From Alphaproteobacteria bacterium (GTDB lineage Bacteria; Pseudomonadota; Alphaproteobacteria; UBA8366), in assembly GCA_021774335.1 (NCBI GenBank), contig JAJFJD010000020.1:124001-188000 (forward strand): 64,000 nucleotides of DNA. Direction: 5' to 3'. The position numbers and the translations under genes are program-made. Shown in pieces: positions 53,208 through 62,420 of this stretch; positions within the stretch are counted from its first letter, which is position 1; every line of letters begins with the position of its first letter. The notes under the pieces were generated by a model. It worked only from the letters and a program-made list of their open reading frames with translations, did not search any database and was not told where the DNA came from.

Positions 53208-54789
53208 CACTAAACCGCTCTTTGAGGTTCTTACGGTCAATCTTGCCGTTGGCGTTCTTCGGCAGCGGATCCATTACGAGCCACCGAGATGGCAGCATGT
53301 AACTCGGCAATTTTTTAGTCAGCGCCCGCCGCAGTTCCGCCGGCGAGAGATCCTCCGAGTCCATGCTCGCATACGCACAGCAGATAATGGCGCCTTCGAA
53401 CCCTTCACCCTCGATTGCAACGATCGCCGCCTCGCCGACCGCATCGACCGCGTTGGCTGCAGTTTCGATCTCGCCAAGTTCGATACGGTATCCACGCGAC
53501 TTTATCTGACTGTCCGCGCGGCCGAGGAAATAGACGAGACCATCCTCTCCCACGTTGGCCAGATCACCGGTCTTGTAAATCCGCTCCCCGGCATCGTCGC
53601 TTCGAGGGTCGTCGATGAATACCGCCGCCGTCTTGGCGGGATCCTTCCAGTACCCGGGACTCAGGCCCTTGCCGGCGATATAGAGATCACCGATCTCACC
53701 ATCAGTCACCGGCTCGAGAGTCTTCTCGTCCAGCACCAGCAGTTCTTCGCCACCACAGGCCGTTCCGATCGGCGTCTGCCACGATGCGTCCGGCGGACAG
53801 GACGGCACGGTGTAGTAACTGCTCGCGATCGTCGCCTCGGTCGGGCCGTACAAATTGGTGAAGGTGACGTGCGGCAGCCGTTCCATCCAATAGATCAGTC
53901 CCGGCGTCGGGAACACTTCACCGCACCAAAGCAGACGCTTCAGGTCAGGGAAATCGTCCTGTTTCACCACATCGAACTTCATCATGTAGGACAGCAGCGA
54001 CGGCACCGAGAACCACTGCGTCAGCTTCGACGTCCGGATGAAATCAGCGATCTTGTTGGGGAACAGATTCAACGAGCCTGGAACCAGATACAGCTCGGCG
54101 CCGGCGGAGAGCGACCCGAAAATATCGAATGTCGATAGATCGAAATGCAACGGCGGCTGGCCGGAATTGCGATCGTCCGGACCTATCTCAAAATAGCGCC
54201 GTCCCCAATCCACAAAGGACACGACGTTTTCATGTGAGATTTGCACGCCTTTCGGATCACCCGTCGATCCGGAGGTAAATAGAATATGCGAGGTGTCGCC
54301 AGGCCCGCGCCGGCAGTCGAACGCCATCGCCGGCATCTGCGCGATTTCGGATCCGGTGAAGGCAAAATCGACGCCCGCGGCCGCACCAAGATCGTCCGCG
54401 AGGGTGCCACATTGCGCCGCTTTTGCTTCAGGCGAAATTTCGCGGAGCGCGGCGAACTGCTTGACCGATTCCTTCGACACCAGTATGGCCGCCGGCTCAC
54501 ACGCTTTCGCGATACGCGCCAGCCGTTCCACCGGGCTTTCCTGGTCCATCGGCACATACATGCAACCGGCCTTCAATGTGCCGAGCATGGCCGCGATCGT
54601 TGGAATTGCCTTGGGCAACAACAGACCGACGCGATCGCCGGGTTTGCAGCCCATTTCGCGCAACATCTTCGCCGTGCGATTGCTCAGAGTTTCCAGGTCG
54701 CCGTAGGAAATCCGGGCGGCCCCCATCACCAGCGCGGTCGCGTCTGGGCGCGCCTCCGCCTGACCGGAGACAAGGTCCTGCATCAACAT
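53185..54789 (-). CDS. Free-standing adenylation-domain (amino acid activating) enzyme
   Basis: This 534-residue ANL-family protein has all core motifs: A3 ILFTSGSTGDPKGVQ, A5 NLYGPTEATIAS, A7 IYKTGDLA, A8 RADSQIKSRGYRIELGEIE and A10 with NANGKIDRKNL (catalytic Lys). The motif set is of the NRPS adenylation type rather than acyl-CoA synthetase. No carrier or condensation domain is fused. It should make an aminoacyl- or aryl-adenylate and load it on the carrier protein encoded two genes downstream. The ATG at 54789 lies five bases after the monooxygenase stop. The substrate code cannot be read with confidence. Confidence 0.88.
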   Translation of the reverse strand: MLMQDLVSGQAEARPDATALVMGAARISYGDLETLSNRTAKMLREMGCKPGDRVGLLLPKAIPTIAAMLGTLKAGCMYVPMDQESPVERLARIAKACEPAAILVSKESVKQFAALREISPEAKAAQCGTLADDLGAAAGVDFAFTGSEIAQMPAMAFDCRRGPGDTSHILFTSGSTGDPKGVQISHENVVSFVDWGRRYFEIGPDDRNSGQPPLHFDLSTFDIFGSLSAGAELYLVPGSLNLFPNKIADFIRTSKLTQWFSVPSLLSYMMKFDVVKQDDFPDLKRLLWCGEVFPTPGLIYWMERLPHVTFTNLYGPTEATIASSYYTVPSCPPDASWQTPIGTACGGEELLVLDEKTLEPVTDGEIGDLYIAGKGLSPGYWKDPAKTAAVFIDDPRSDDAGERIYKTGDLANVGEDGLVYFLGRADSQIKSRGYRIELGEIETAANAVDAVGEAAIVAIEGEGFEGAIICCAYASMDSEDLSPAELRRALTKKLPSYMLPSRWLVMDPLPKNANGKIDRKNLKERFSDGLGQTA

Positions 54790-54794
54790 GGCGG

Positions 54795-55829
54795 CTACGC
54801 CCCTACCCTCTTGGACGCTTCCGCGAAGGCACGGTCCGTGTGTTCCAACTCTTCCTGGTTCGGCGGGATATCCAGGATCACCGTCCGGTAGCCGCGGTGG
54901 TAATACTTGCCGATTTCGTCACCCAGGCGTTCGTAGCTGCCCACCAGGTAGGGGCAGAAGGTCCGATAGTTCTGGAACGGCCCAAGCCAGTAAGGGCTGC
55001 GACCTTCGCTCGGAGAGCTCTCGCCCTCGATTTCCGAAAGCTGCTTGTGCCAACTTGAATCGCTGACATTCATGGCCAGTTTGTGCGTGATTTGGCCTTT
55101 GCGGTCTTCCGGGAATCGCTCAAGCGCGACACGCCACGCTTCGTCGTCGCTGTCGCGCGCGACAATCCCGACGCGGATACCGCATTCCATCGGTTCGTCG
55201 ATCGCGTCCGGCGATTCATCAGAGGGCGCCTTCGGATATTTGATCGCCGTCGCCTCGATATCCCGCGCGGCCTGCAAGCCGGCGTCCGACGATCCGGAAA
55301 TAAGAATGCCGGGAAACAGTTCCTCCGGCAGCGTCGGCGTCAGTTTCAGGTTTTCGACGTTGTAGTATTTGCCTTTGAAGGTGACGGGCGCCTTGCCCTC
55401 CAGCAACCGCCGCAGGATCAGCGTGTATTCGGTCGTTCGGAGGTAGCGGTCGTCATGCGGCGTATCATCGCCCAGCGCGAGCAGGTCGTTCTTGAAACCA
55501 CCCGCCAGCATGTTGAGGCAAATTTTGCGGCCATACATGTGCGCAAGCGTCGCGATCTTCTTTGCTGCGGTGTAGGGGTGCATATAGATCGGCTGGACGG
55601 CAACCAAGGGGCACAGCGTTTTCGTGTGCTCCAAGATGAGTTGGGAAACGTGCCAAGGGTCAACGAGGCCATTGTCCGTATAGACCAAAATGCCTTCGCA
55701 TCCGAATTCCTCACTCCACTTCGCGACCTTAACCGTTTGATCGACGTAGTCTTCCCGCGGCAAGTCTTTCGACTGGGGTGATGTGGAGTAAATCTTGAAA
55801 TGCTGGCGTTGCAATGATGGAGCGCTCAT
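54795..55829 (-). CDS. Luciferase-like FMN-dependent monooxygenase
   Basis: This 344-residue LLM-class protein has a TIM-barrel start (FKIYSTSPQSKD, then WSEEFGCEGILVYTDNG), plus LCPLVAVQPIYMHPYTAAKK and GRKICLNMLAGGFKNDL. The last two lie at the flavin-facing strands of alkanesulfonate-monooxygenase-type enzymes. Relatives occur as tailoring oxygenases acting on carrier-bound amino acids in natural-product pathways. It is first in the LLM-adenylation-GNAT-carrier operon, with a five-base gap to the adenylation gene. It needs a reduced flavin supply from another enzyme. Confidence 0.84.
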   Translation of the reverse strand: MSAPSLQRQHFKIYSTSPQSKDLPREDYVDQTVKVAKWSEEFGCEGILVYTDNGLVDPWHVSQLILEHTKTLCPLVAVQPIYMHPYTAAKKIATLAHMYGRKICLNMLAGGFKNDLLALGDDTPHDDRYLRTTEYTLILRRLLEGKAPVTFKGKYYNVENLKLTPTLPEELFPGILISGSSDAGLQAARDIEATAIKYPKAPSDESPDAIDEPMECGIRVGIVARDSDDEAWRVALERFPEDRKGQITHKLAMNVSDSSWHKQLSEIEGESSPSEGRSPYWLGPFQNYRTFCPYLVGSYERLGDEIGKYYHRGYRTVILDIPPNQEELEHTDRAFAEASKRVGA

Positions 55830-55871
55830 GTCTGCGAATCATTTTCATGTAAATATATGACTTTACAGTGG

Positions 55872-55948
55872 AATTGTGCCCACGATATAGAGAAAGATGG
55901 AATCCTCTTTTCGTGGTACCACAATTTTGCGTGGTATTCACATACCGC
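55872..55948. promoter_or_regulatory. Dyad-rich leader/promoter region of the carrier-protein operon
   Basis: In the 155 bases upstream of the monooxygenase gene, 55872-55885 can pair with 55911-55926 across a 25-base loop. The centre of the right arm is the perfect palindrome GTGGTACCAC (55913-55922). A second hairpin, 55931-55937 with 55942-55948, follows. CGTGGTA recurs at 55912 and 55930, 18 bases apart, which suggests paired operator sites or a structured leader. Confidence 0.35.
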
Positions 55949-55984
55949 TACTTTCCCCGCTTCAGACTCTATATTCAAGTACCG

Positions 55985-57034
55985 TCAAACGGGATACGGC
56001 GCCAGCCCTTCACCTCGATAAAGGACGGAAATAAGGTATTGGCCTTCCGGCATTTTTTCCTTACCCGGCCACCAGAATGCGATATCCGTTCGACCGGTCA
56101 TGAAACCGATCTGCCGCAGCGCATCGACCAGCAGCGGACAAGAAAAGCGCGCATCGATCCAATCCGCACCACGTTTCGCGAGATGCGCAGACGTCTCGCT
56201 CAAAATCCATCCATAGATGGCCGGATCCTTCACCGCCGATTGGACATGAAAAATCTTGGCGCCGAAACACGGGCCTTCCGGATAGATTCGGCTGATCGTG
56301 TAAGCCACCGGCTTGCCACCAATCGAAAATTCGAGCCAGACAAAATCCCCGAACGGCTTTGGCGCCGCCGCATACCAATCGAAGTCACTCGGATTCGTCA
56401 ACTGCGTGATGCAATACCCATCCGCCGGTGGAACGATATCCGGTATGTCGTCAGCGTTTACGATCTCCCGAACGGCCGCGGATGAGGATGGCGCGGGAAT
56501 TCGTTTGGGTGGCCGCACCGTGAAGCGGAACGGCAAAGCCGCAAGCCGCGGCAACTCGCCGACACTTTTCAACATCCGGTTCGCAGCCGCTTTCACAAGG
56601 ATGCTTGCCCTGACCGGCAGAACCATCTGATGAATCTCGGGTAACTGCTGCCATTTCAAGCGATGGAATATCGACGTGACATAGTCATTCACCGTGACGG
56701 CGCAAATGGGCTCGGGCCGGGCCATCAAGGTTTGCAGAACGCGAAAGCTCGCGAAAGGCCGATATTCCGGCTCACTGATCCAAAAATCGGTTTCCCGCAC
56801 CTGGGTTGGCGTCCCATTGACCGCGTACGGCCGGACCGACGAATGGATCATGGCCACGCAACGGTCCTCGTCCAACGCCAATACCGTCTCGACCTCCTTC
56901 TGTTGCAAGAACTGCCAATCAAAATATTCGTCGATGAAGGCGCGCGACCAGTTCTTCCGACGGAGGTAGGACAGGTAAATTTCCTCCATCGTGTGCATAT
57001 TGTCACGATCGAGTGAGGTATAGGCGAGCGGCAT
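55985..57034 (-). CDS. Double GNAT / FemAB-like acyltransferase-fold protein
   Basis: This is a 349-residue protein from the ATG at 57034; a TTG five codons upstream is less likely. The N-terminal half (residues 15-135) reads as a GNAT domain: VLALDEDRCVAMIHSS, then FASFRVLQTLMARPEPICAV. The C-terminal half (about 215-340) contains a second one with GKPVAYTISRIYPEG and YGWILSETSAHLAKRGADW. Such tandem GNAT folds are found in FemX-like aminoacyltransferases and in polysaccharide-locus acyltransferases. It is encoded upstream of the monooxygenase-adenylation-carrier operon on the same strand. It is a candidate for the final transfer of the activated group. I do not recognise it as a named protein. 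Confidence 0.62.
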   Translation of the reverse strand: MPLAYTSLDRDNMHTMEEIYLSYLRRKNWSRAFIDEYFDWQFLQQKEVETVLALDEDRCVAMIHSSVRPYAVNGTPTQVRETDFWISEPEYRPFASFRVLQTLMARPEPICAVTVNDYVTSIFHRLKWQQLPEIHQMVLPVRASILVKAAANRMLKSVGELPRLAALPFRFTVRPPKRIPAPSSSAAVREIVNADDIPDIVPPADGYCITQLTNPSDFDWYAAAPKPFGDFVWLEFSIGGKPVAYTISRIYPEGPCFGAKIFHVQSAVKDPAIYGWILSETSAHLAKRGADWIDARFSCPLLVDALRQIGFMTGRTDIAFWWPGKEKMPEGQYLISVLYRGEGLAPYPV

Positions 57035-57802
57035 GTTTATCCATTTCAACTAGGCGATGCCGGATGCGAGGCCAGCCGGCGAACTTGCAATTTTCACGAA
57101 AGGTCGTACCAGCCCTGAAATGAACAGAACATGGCAATTCGCGAGCGTCGGCAATAGCGAGCCGCTGAGAATCTATCAAACTTTATGGTGAAATCAGCGA
57201 AATTAATCCGACTTAACACTTATTGCGCGGATTAGAAATAATATTAACTCGATATATATTATCACATATTTTCAAATTATTGAATTACCAACATAAAAAA
57301 TCAATCCATATAGTAATAATATGATCAATTATTATAATATAACTTTATCTCGACATCGGCAACATAAGTAAATATCTTAATATACTTCTCTTAGTCATTA
57401 TGCTGTGAATACTTTAGAAAGTCGTATATTCAAATAGAAATTTCAATAAAGCTTAATTTTATGCTGGCTATTTCTATATAAAAAAAATGCACATAAGGTT
57501 GTTATTTCAAAATATTAATATTCACAGTCTATGTATTTCGAAATTCGAATCTTCAATTCGAGTGTCACGCCACACCTTGGGCCTTATTTTTTCATGCACC
57601 AACCTACCCTTCGAACACAGGCGTACCGATAATGCCGACCATCGAACCGCTGGCCGAAGACTTATGCCGGATAAATGATGCGTGCCGCCGCAATGTGCCA
57701 TAGGTTTGCGTCACCGGGGCGCCAGGCAATGAATGCGGCCGCAGCTTGCCGCGCCCCATCTGAAACGTTGCCGCGCCAAATCGTCTTGAGCCACCGACAC
57801 CG
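57035..57802. other. Strongly AT-rich divergent intergenic region
   Basis: This 768-base gap lies between the divergent FemAB-like and flippase genes. The core (about 57180-57600) is very AT-rich; for example 57241-57300 has only 10 G/C bases of 60, against clearly GC-rich flanking genes. No gene is supported; small open frames there (for example 57487-57678) have no ribosome site or recognisable content. It could be a silenced or nucleoid-protein-bound promoter region or a trace of DNA acquisition. Confidence 0.6.
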
Positions 57803-59284
57803 ATGACACAACCCGAGCCATCCCAGCGCAGCTACAGCGAAACCACAACCCGTGGCGCGACGATGCTGTTCTCGACCAACCTTGCCGCCAAATTTCTTGG
57901 AATCGGCACGCTTTACGTCACCGGTTTGATGCTGTCGCCCGAAGATTTCGCCCTGTTCGCGATCGCCGTCGCATGGGGTGAAATTTTCGGTTTTGTCACC
58001 AATGGCGGCCTGCAGAAGATTCTGATTTACCGCGGGAAAGCGTTTCGCCACCTCTACGGGCCGCTCTGCGGCCTCTCGTTCATGATCAATATCGGGCTGC
58101 TCGCGATCGTTCTGGCAATCGCACCGGCGATCGGCCGAGCATACGAAAGCGATGACGTAGTCTGGCTCTTGATTATTATTGGCGTCAGCGTGCCGGCCGA
58201 AACGATACCGCGATTACTCCGCGCGGAACTAGCCGTTGGCTTGCGATTTGGCGAGCTATCCGTCCTAAACGGATATTCGGCGCTGATCCGGAGTATTGCC
58301 ATCATACTACTCGCCGTGTTCGGCTTCGGCCCCTACAGCCTGGCCTGGCCGTTCATCCTCGTCGGCGTTTTCGAATGGATATTCCTGCTTCGCTACACCC
58401 GGATCGACTGGCGGCCGACCCTTCCCAAGCTTCGCCTCTTCTGGCCTACCGCCCGACAATGCGTCTGGATCATGCCGGGGTTGGTCGCCATGTCGCTGAT
58501 CGGCAACGGCGCGTATATGGTGATCGGCGCCTTCGAGGATAAAACAACCATTGGGCTCTATTTCTTCGGATTTCAGCTCACACTGGGGGTCTTCACGGTC
58601 GTGTCCCAGAGTTTGTATTCCGTGTTTACGCCGTCACTCGCGGCCCTGAAGAATTTGCCGGAGCAACGCGATCGCGCCTTCGTCCAATCGATGGAGATGA
58701 GCACCTTCGTCATGTTCTTCCTCGGCTTCGCGATCGCCGCGGTGGCCGAGCCGACAATCGGGTTGGTGTGGAGCGGCAAATGGGACAACGCCATCCCGGT
58801 GATTGAAATCATGGCCATCACGGCGACACGCCCGGCGGTGACACTCGTCGTCCGCGCCATGCTCGAAGCGCGCGGGTTTTGGAGAATCACGACGATGTTG
58901 TCGTGTTGGGATGCCATCGGCATCATGGCGGCGGCGGCAATCGGCGTATGGATCGGTGGACTTCTGGAAATCACCTATGCGGTCGGCGCCTATTCCGTCG
59001 TAAGCGCCATTGTCTACCTGCTGATCGGCGCCAAATACGTTTCGGTTCCCATCCACCGGCTTCTCAAAACCGTGTATTGGCCCTATCTCATCGGAATCAT
59101 CGGATTGGCCGGCGCATGGGGCGCGGCCGCCGTGCTGCCGGCGCCGGGCCACGCCATATTTAGCGCGGTTATCAACGGTACGATTTACACGACTTGCTTC
59201 GGTCTGGCCGCCATTATCCTTCAGCGGCAGCTCTGCCTAAACGCAATGCGCGCGGTCCGGGATATGGTCCGAAACCGACGCTGA
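57803..59284 (+). CDS. Polysaccharide flippase (Wzx/MATE-like)
   Basis: This 493-residue membrane protein has about 12-14 hydrophobic segments. It starts with a polar tail and then TMLFSTNLAAKFLGIGTLYV-like helix 1, followed by LSPEDFALFAIAVAWGEIFG and GGLQKILIYRG, a layout typical of the polysaccharide biosynthesis/flippase family. It moves lipid-linked repeat units across the inner membrane for polymerisation. It is divergent from the FemAB-like gene across the AT-rich gap and converges on the acyltransferase gene. Confidence 0.86.
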   Translation: MTQPEPSQRSYSETTTRGATMLFSTNLAAKFLGIGTLYVTGLMLSPEDFALFAIAVAWGEIFGFVTNGGLQKILIYRGKAFRHLYGPLCGLSFMINIGLLAIVLAIAPAIGRAYESDDVVWLLIIIGVSVPAETIPRLLRAELAVGLRFGELSVLNGYSALIRSIAIILLAVFGFGPYSLAWPFILVGVFEWIFLLRYTRIDWRPTLPKLRLFWPTARQCVWIMPGLVAMSLIGNGAYMVIGAFEDKTTIGLYFFGFQLTLGVFTVVSQSLYSVFTPSLAALKNLPEQRDRAFVQSMEMSTFVMFFLGFAIAAVAEPTIGLVWSGKWDNAIPVIEIMAITATRPAVTLVVRAMLEARGFWRITTMLSCWDAIGIMAAAAIGVWIGGLLEITYAVGAYSVVSAIVYLLIGAKYVSVPIHRLLKTVYWPYLIGIIGLAGAWGAAAVLPAPGHAIFSAVINGTIYTTCFGLAAIILQRQLCLNAMRAVRDMVRNRR

Positions 59285-59334
59285 TACGTTGGGCCGGAAC
59301 TGCGTTAAGAGAACGCCGACGCGAGCCACCCGGC

Positions 59335-60309
59335 CTAAGACGAGATAGCCTCGAAACTGACCATTTCCCAGCTTTTCCAACACTCGGGATGGTCAAGGAC
59401 AATCGGCGCAAGCTGGTCCGCATATTCATCCGCCACCGATTGAAAATACTCCGCGCCTTCCGTGCCGGCCCTGCCGAGCGGACGGCCAACCTGGACGCAA
59501 TAGCCACCGTTGCCGTCCCGTACCGCGAACACCGGCAGCAACACTGCGCCGGTCATCTGCGCCAGCTCCGCGGGACCAGTCGACAAATTAATCGTGCCGT
59601 TCATGAAAGGCGCCTGCACGACCCGCTGTGCCTGGTCACCAACGGTGATCGATACGACCGCATTCTTCTGCAAGCGGTCACGCAATGTCATCAAGGCGCG
59701 CACGGGTCCGCGGTCCAAGATCTTTACCCGTTCTTCGAGAAAGCGGTCCTCGACAATTGATTGCAGCGGATTGAGAAATCGCATGCCGAAACGGGTAATC
59801 GAATAGCCATGTGACGGGCGGCTCAGATGGGTGACGCCGAAACCCGCTTCCGCGAACGCGATCTTGGACACCAAGTCGTTGAACGTGAAGTTGCTCATCC
59901 ACAAAATCACGCCCTTGCCCTGCGCCAACCCCAGATCGATGTGATCACGGCCAACAAGACGGGTCTCCGGTAGCCATCCACCGGGCCTGTAACAGCGGAA
60001 ATGTTGCAGTTGGCTCTCACAGTGAGCTGCCATGCTCGCGCGAACGACCTTATCCACATCGAAATCGACAGACGTCCCTGCAACGCCCGAGATTTCGCGG
60101 GCGCGAGCCGCCATTTCTTCGGGGCGCATACGCATATCGATCTCGGCCAGGAGACTCGACAACCCAGACCAGAACCCCACGGGAATTATCCACGAGGCCA
60201 AGGCGATCAGGGACAGCCGAACCACACGAAACGCATCGCCGACCGAAATTAGGCGAACATGCTCAGTCGACTTAACACCAGGTTTGAAAGGACTCGTCAC
60301 ATCAGCCAT
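59335..60309 (-). CDS. LpxL/HtrB-family acyltransferase-like protein with altered catalytic motif
   Basis: This 324-residue protein has an N-terminal hydrophobic segment (about 30-55) and a lysophospholipid acyltransferase-type core. GKGVILWMSNFTFNDLV (131-147) aligns with the usual GxGVxxxxxHFxxxE/D block. The catalytic His of the HX4D/E motif is replaced by Asn140, while Asp145 is kept. VSITVGDQAQRVVQAPFMNG corresponds to the later substrate-binding block. LpxL-type enzymes acylate lipid A precursors; with Asn in place of His it may be inactive, use another mechanism or act on another lipid. It is divergent from the dioxygenase gene. Confidence 0.74.
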   Translation of the reverse strand: MADVTSPFKPGVKSTEHVRLISVGDAFRVVRLSLIALASWIIPVGFWSGLSSLLAEIDMRMRPEEMAARAREISGVAGTSVDFDVDKVVRASMAAHCESQLQHFRCYRPGGWLPETRLVGRDHIDLGLAQGKGVILWMSNFTFNDLVSKIAFAEAGFGVTHLSRPSHGYSITRFGMRFLNPLQSIVEDRFLEERVKILDRGPVRALMTLRDRLQKNAVVSITVGDQAQRVVQAPFMNGTINLSTGPAELAQMTGAVLLPVFAVRDGNGGYCVQVGRPLGRAGTEGAEYFQSVADEYADQLAPIVLDHPECWKSWEMVSFEAISS

Positions 60310-60513
60310 ATCGTGTCACATTCAATTTTATAACTCAATGATTTATATGTATTAATTAGACCATATCAAAAAGAATTGAACCTTGAGAATAAGCCTTCAC
60401 CACGCCCCGGCAATATCTCCAAGGTGGTTAGTTGGGTACTCGAAAGGGTTATTTATTTTTGCTAAGGGGCGGTCATACTCAGGCTGTAAAATTATCGTAA
60501 CAATGTCATTGAT

Positions 60514-61485
60514 ATGAACCTGCGCGAACATTTGCCGGCCGACCTCCGCTCCGTTGCGCGCTTGATCAACCAGACTGGTCGGGCCCAGTACCGGCGGGCG
60601 CAATACGCGGCAGCCCATCGAAGCCGTGCCCATCAGTCGAAGCAAAAAAAAATCAGCAACGAAAGCCATCCGGACGTCAAAGAATCACTGCTGGCGAATG
60701 GTTTCGCCGTCATTCCAGGAGCGATTCCCCAAGAAACGATTGAGGCGCTCAGCGCCGAAATGGATGCGGCACTTGCGTCGAATCAGGTATTTCCCGTTTG
60801 GCGGACCCAACAAGACGACAGCCGTCCGGCCTATTTGTCTGCTGCCGAACTTGCGCGCGGCGAGGACTATATCGCCAAGCACGCCAATGTGGCCTATGTC
60901 GAGAATCCGCTCATTACGTGCCAATCGACGCTGGATATCGTCTTTTCGGACATAGTAATCGACATCGCGACGGAATTTTACGGCGCGCTGCCGGCGGTCA
61001 CCGGATGCAACCTGTTGAAGAGCTTCGTGAACGATTTGCCGGAAGCTGGTTACAACATGTTCCACGTCGATGTCCAAAGCCCGAAATTCATTAAGTTCTT
61101 CGTGTACCCTAGCGACGTGGACGAAGAATCAGGACCTTTCTGCATCGTAAAAGGCAGCCATCGCCAAAAACCTGCCGGTTGGCGAATGAACAACAACAGA
61201 ACGTTACAGGACATCGAAAACACATATGGCACCGGTTCGGTCCACCGTATATCGGCGCGGGCCGGCGATCTCGTCGTCGCGAATCCGACCGCATTCCACC
61301 GCGCGCAAAAACCGCAAAAACACGCGCGCCGCGCCTTGATGATCAACACCGGTCTGCATCCAATTCAGCGTGCAATCGGCGATGAGCCGATGATCCGCGA
61401 AGAGAACTACGAATCAATGACCCTGAAACAAAAGTCATTCGCAGATTTTATTCGCGTATTATCGCCGGCTGATGAGAACAAATGA
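60514..61485 (+). CDS. Phytanoyl-CoA dioxygenase-family Fe(II)/2-oxoglutarate oxygenase
   Basis: This 323-residue protein has a basic, poorly conserved N-terminus of about 50 residues. The double-stranded beta-helix fold has the metal triad His184-x-Asp186 (MFHVDVQSP) and His262 (TAFHRAQKP), with Arg272/273 for 2-oxoglutarate binding. The family hydroxylates small molecules, lipids or carrier-bound substrates. The stop overlaps the start of the CDP-alcohol phosphotransferase gene by four bases, implying a joint task, such as hydroxylation of a phospho-alcohol or lipid head group. The substrate is not evident. Confidence 0.84.
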   Translation: MNLREHLPADLRSVARLINQTGRAQYRRAQYAAAHRSRAHQSKQKKISNESHPDVKESLLANGFAVIPGAIPQETIEALSAEMDAALASNQVFPVWRTQQDDSRPAYLSAAELARGEDYIAKHANVAYVENPLITCQSTLDIVFSDIVIDIATEFYGALPAVTGCNLLKSFVNDLPEAGYNMFHVDVQSPKFIKFFVYPSDVDEESGPFCIVKGSHRQKPAGWRMNNNRTLQDIENTYGTGSVHRISARAGDLVVANPTAFHRAQKPQKHARRALMINTGLHPIQRAIGDEPMIREENYESMTLKQKSFADFIRVLSPADENK

Positions 61486-62264
61486 ACCATATAAAACAGG
61501 CAATTAGAGTGCCGAAGGTTTCGATTCCGAATTCCAGTGATCCCGACAGAATTTCGCTGATGCAGTTTTGGCGGGATCGTAATATGGACAGTCAGCTATT
61601 GTTGGATCGTCTCACGGTCCACAACGTTTCAATTTTCTTCGCCTATGCCGGGTACCGGCTGAACCTGTCTGCCAACCACATCTCGGCGGGGTCGGGCCTT
61701 TTCAGCCTGTTGGCTCTCATCGCGGCCGCCACGATGGGAACCGATAGCGCCACGGTGCCGGTGCTGACCATATTCGCCCTATCGCATTTTTCTTACATGC
61801 TGGATTGCGCAGATGGCCAATTGGCGCGCGCCACGGGAACCACATCGCCCTATGGCGCCTTCCTGGACCGCGCCATGGACCTGGTCGGCATACAGCTGCA
61901 ATACAGCGCCTTTTTCATATTCATATACCGGTACTACATGGCCGCCGGCTCAACATTCGAAGCTCAGCTATGGCTCTTCGGTGGCTTGGCATTCGTGTTC
62001 TTCTATCTGGCGCGCTTCACCGTCTGGCAGTTTTTCCTGCATCTGATGCCGGAAACCTATGAAGACAGCAAGGGCGCGCCAAACGTCGCCAGTGAAATTC
62101 TCAAGGGCTTAATCGATCATCAGGTCGTGGTCCTGACAATGCTTGTCTTCCTCATCTCACCGATGGCGTGCTTGGCAATTTTCACATTTCAGGCGCTGCT
62201 GCTGTGTGCCATTTGGCTCCGCTATTTCAAGCGCGGGCTCCAGTACACAGCCGACACCAAATAA
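61482..62264 (+). CDS. CDP-alcohol phosphatidyltransferase-family protein
   Basis: This 260-residue membrane protein has the complete family motif, D111-G112-x2-A115-R116-x8-G125-x3-D129-x3-D133 (DGQLARATGTTSPYGAFLD region). About six hydrophobic segments follow. Such enzymes use a CDP-linked donor to join an alcohol and a phosphate, making phospholipids or decorating glycans with phospho-alcohols such as phosphoethanolamine-like groups. Its start overlaps the dioxygenase gene by four bases. In a polysaccharide locus, a role in lipid carrier or glycan modification is plausible but unproven. Confidence 0.88.
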   Translation: MNHIKQAIRVPKVSIPNSSDPDRISLMQFWRDRNMDSQLLLDRLTVHNVSIFFAYAGYRLNLSANHISAGSGLFSLLALIAAATMGTDSATVPVLTIFALSHFSYMLDCADGQLARATGTTSPYGAFLDRAMDLVGIQLQYSAFFIFIYRYYMAAGSTFEAQLWLFGGLAFVFFYLARFTVWQFFLHLMPETYEDSKGAPNVASEILKGLIDHQVVVLTMLVFLISPMACLAIFTFQALLLCAIWLRYFKRGLQYTADTK

Positions 62265-62420
62265 TCATCCCAAGAGCCGATCGTATCACCGCGGAAAGTC
62301 TGTTTTCGGCGTTAACGATCCATCCATAGCGACCTCTCTATAGTGCGATGGCGCTTGATAGACCCCTCAAATCTATACGATTTAGGAGCGGTTTCCTGGT
62401 ATGCTGTATATTGAGAGATC

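Noticed and set aside
57487-57678. 63-codon frame in the AT-rich gap
   Set aside because: There is no ribosome site or domain, and it lies partly in the compositionally unusual gap; likely chance.
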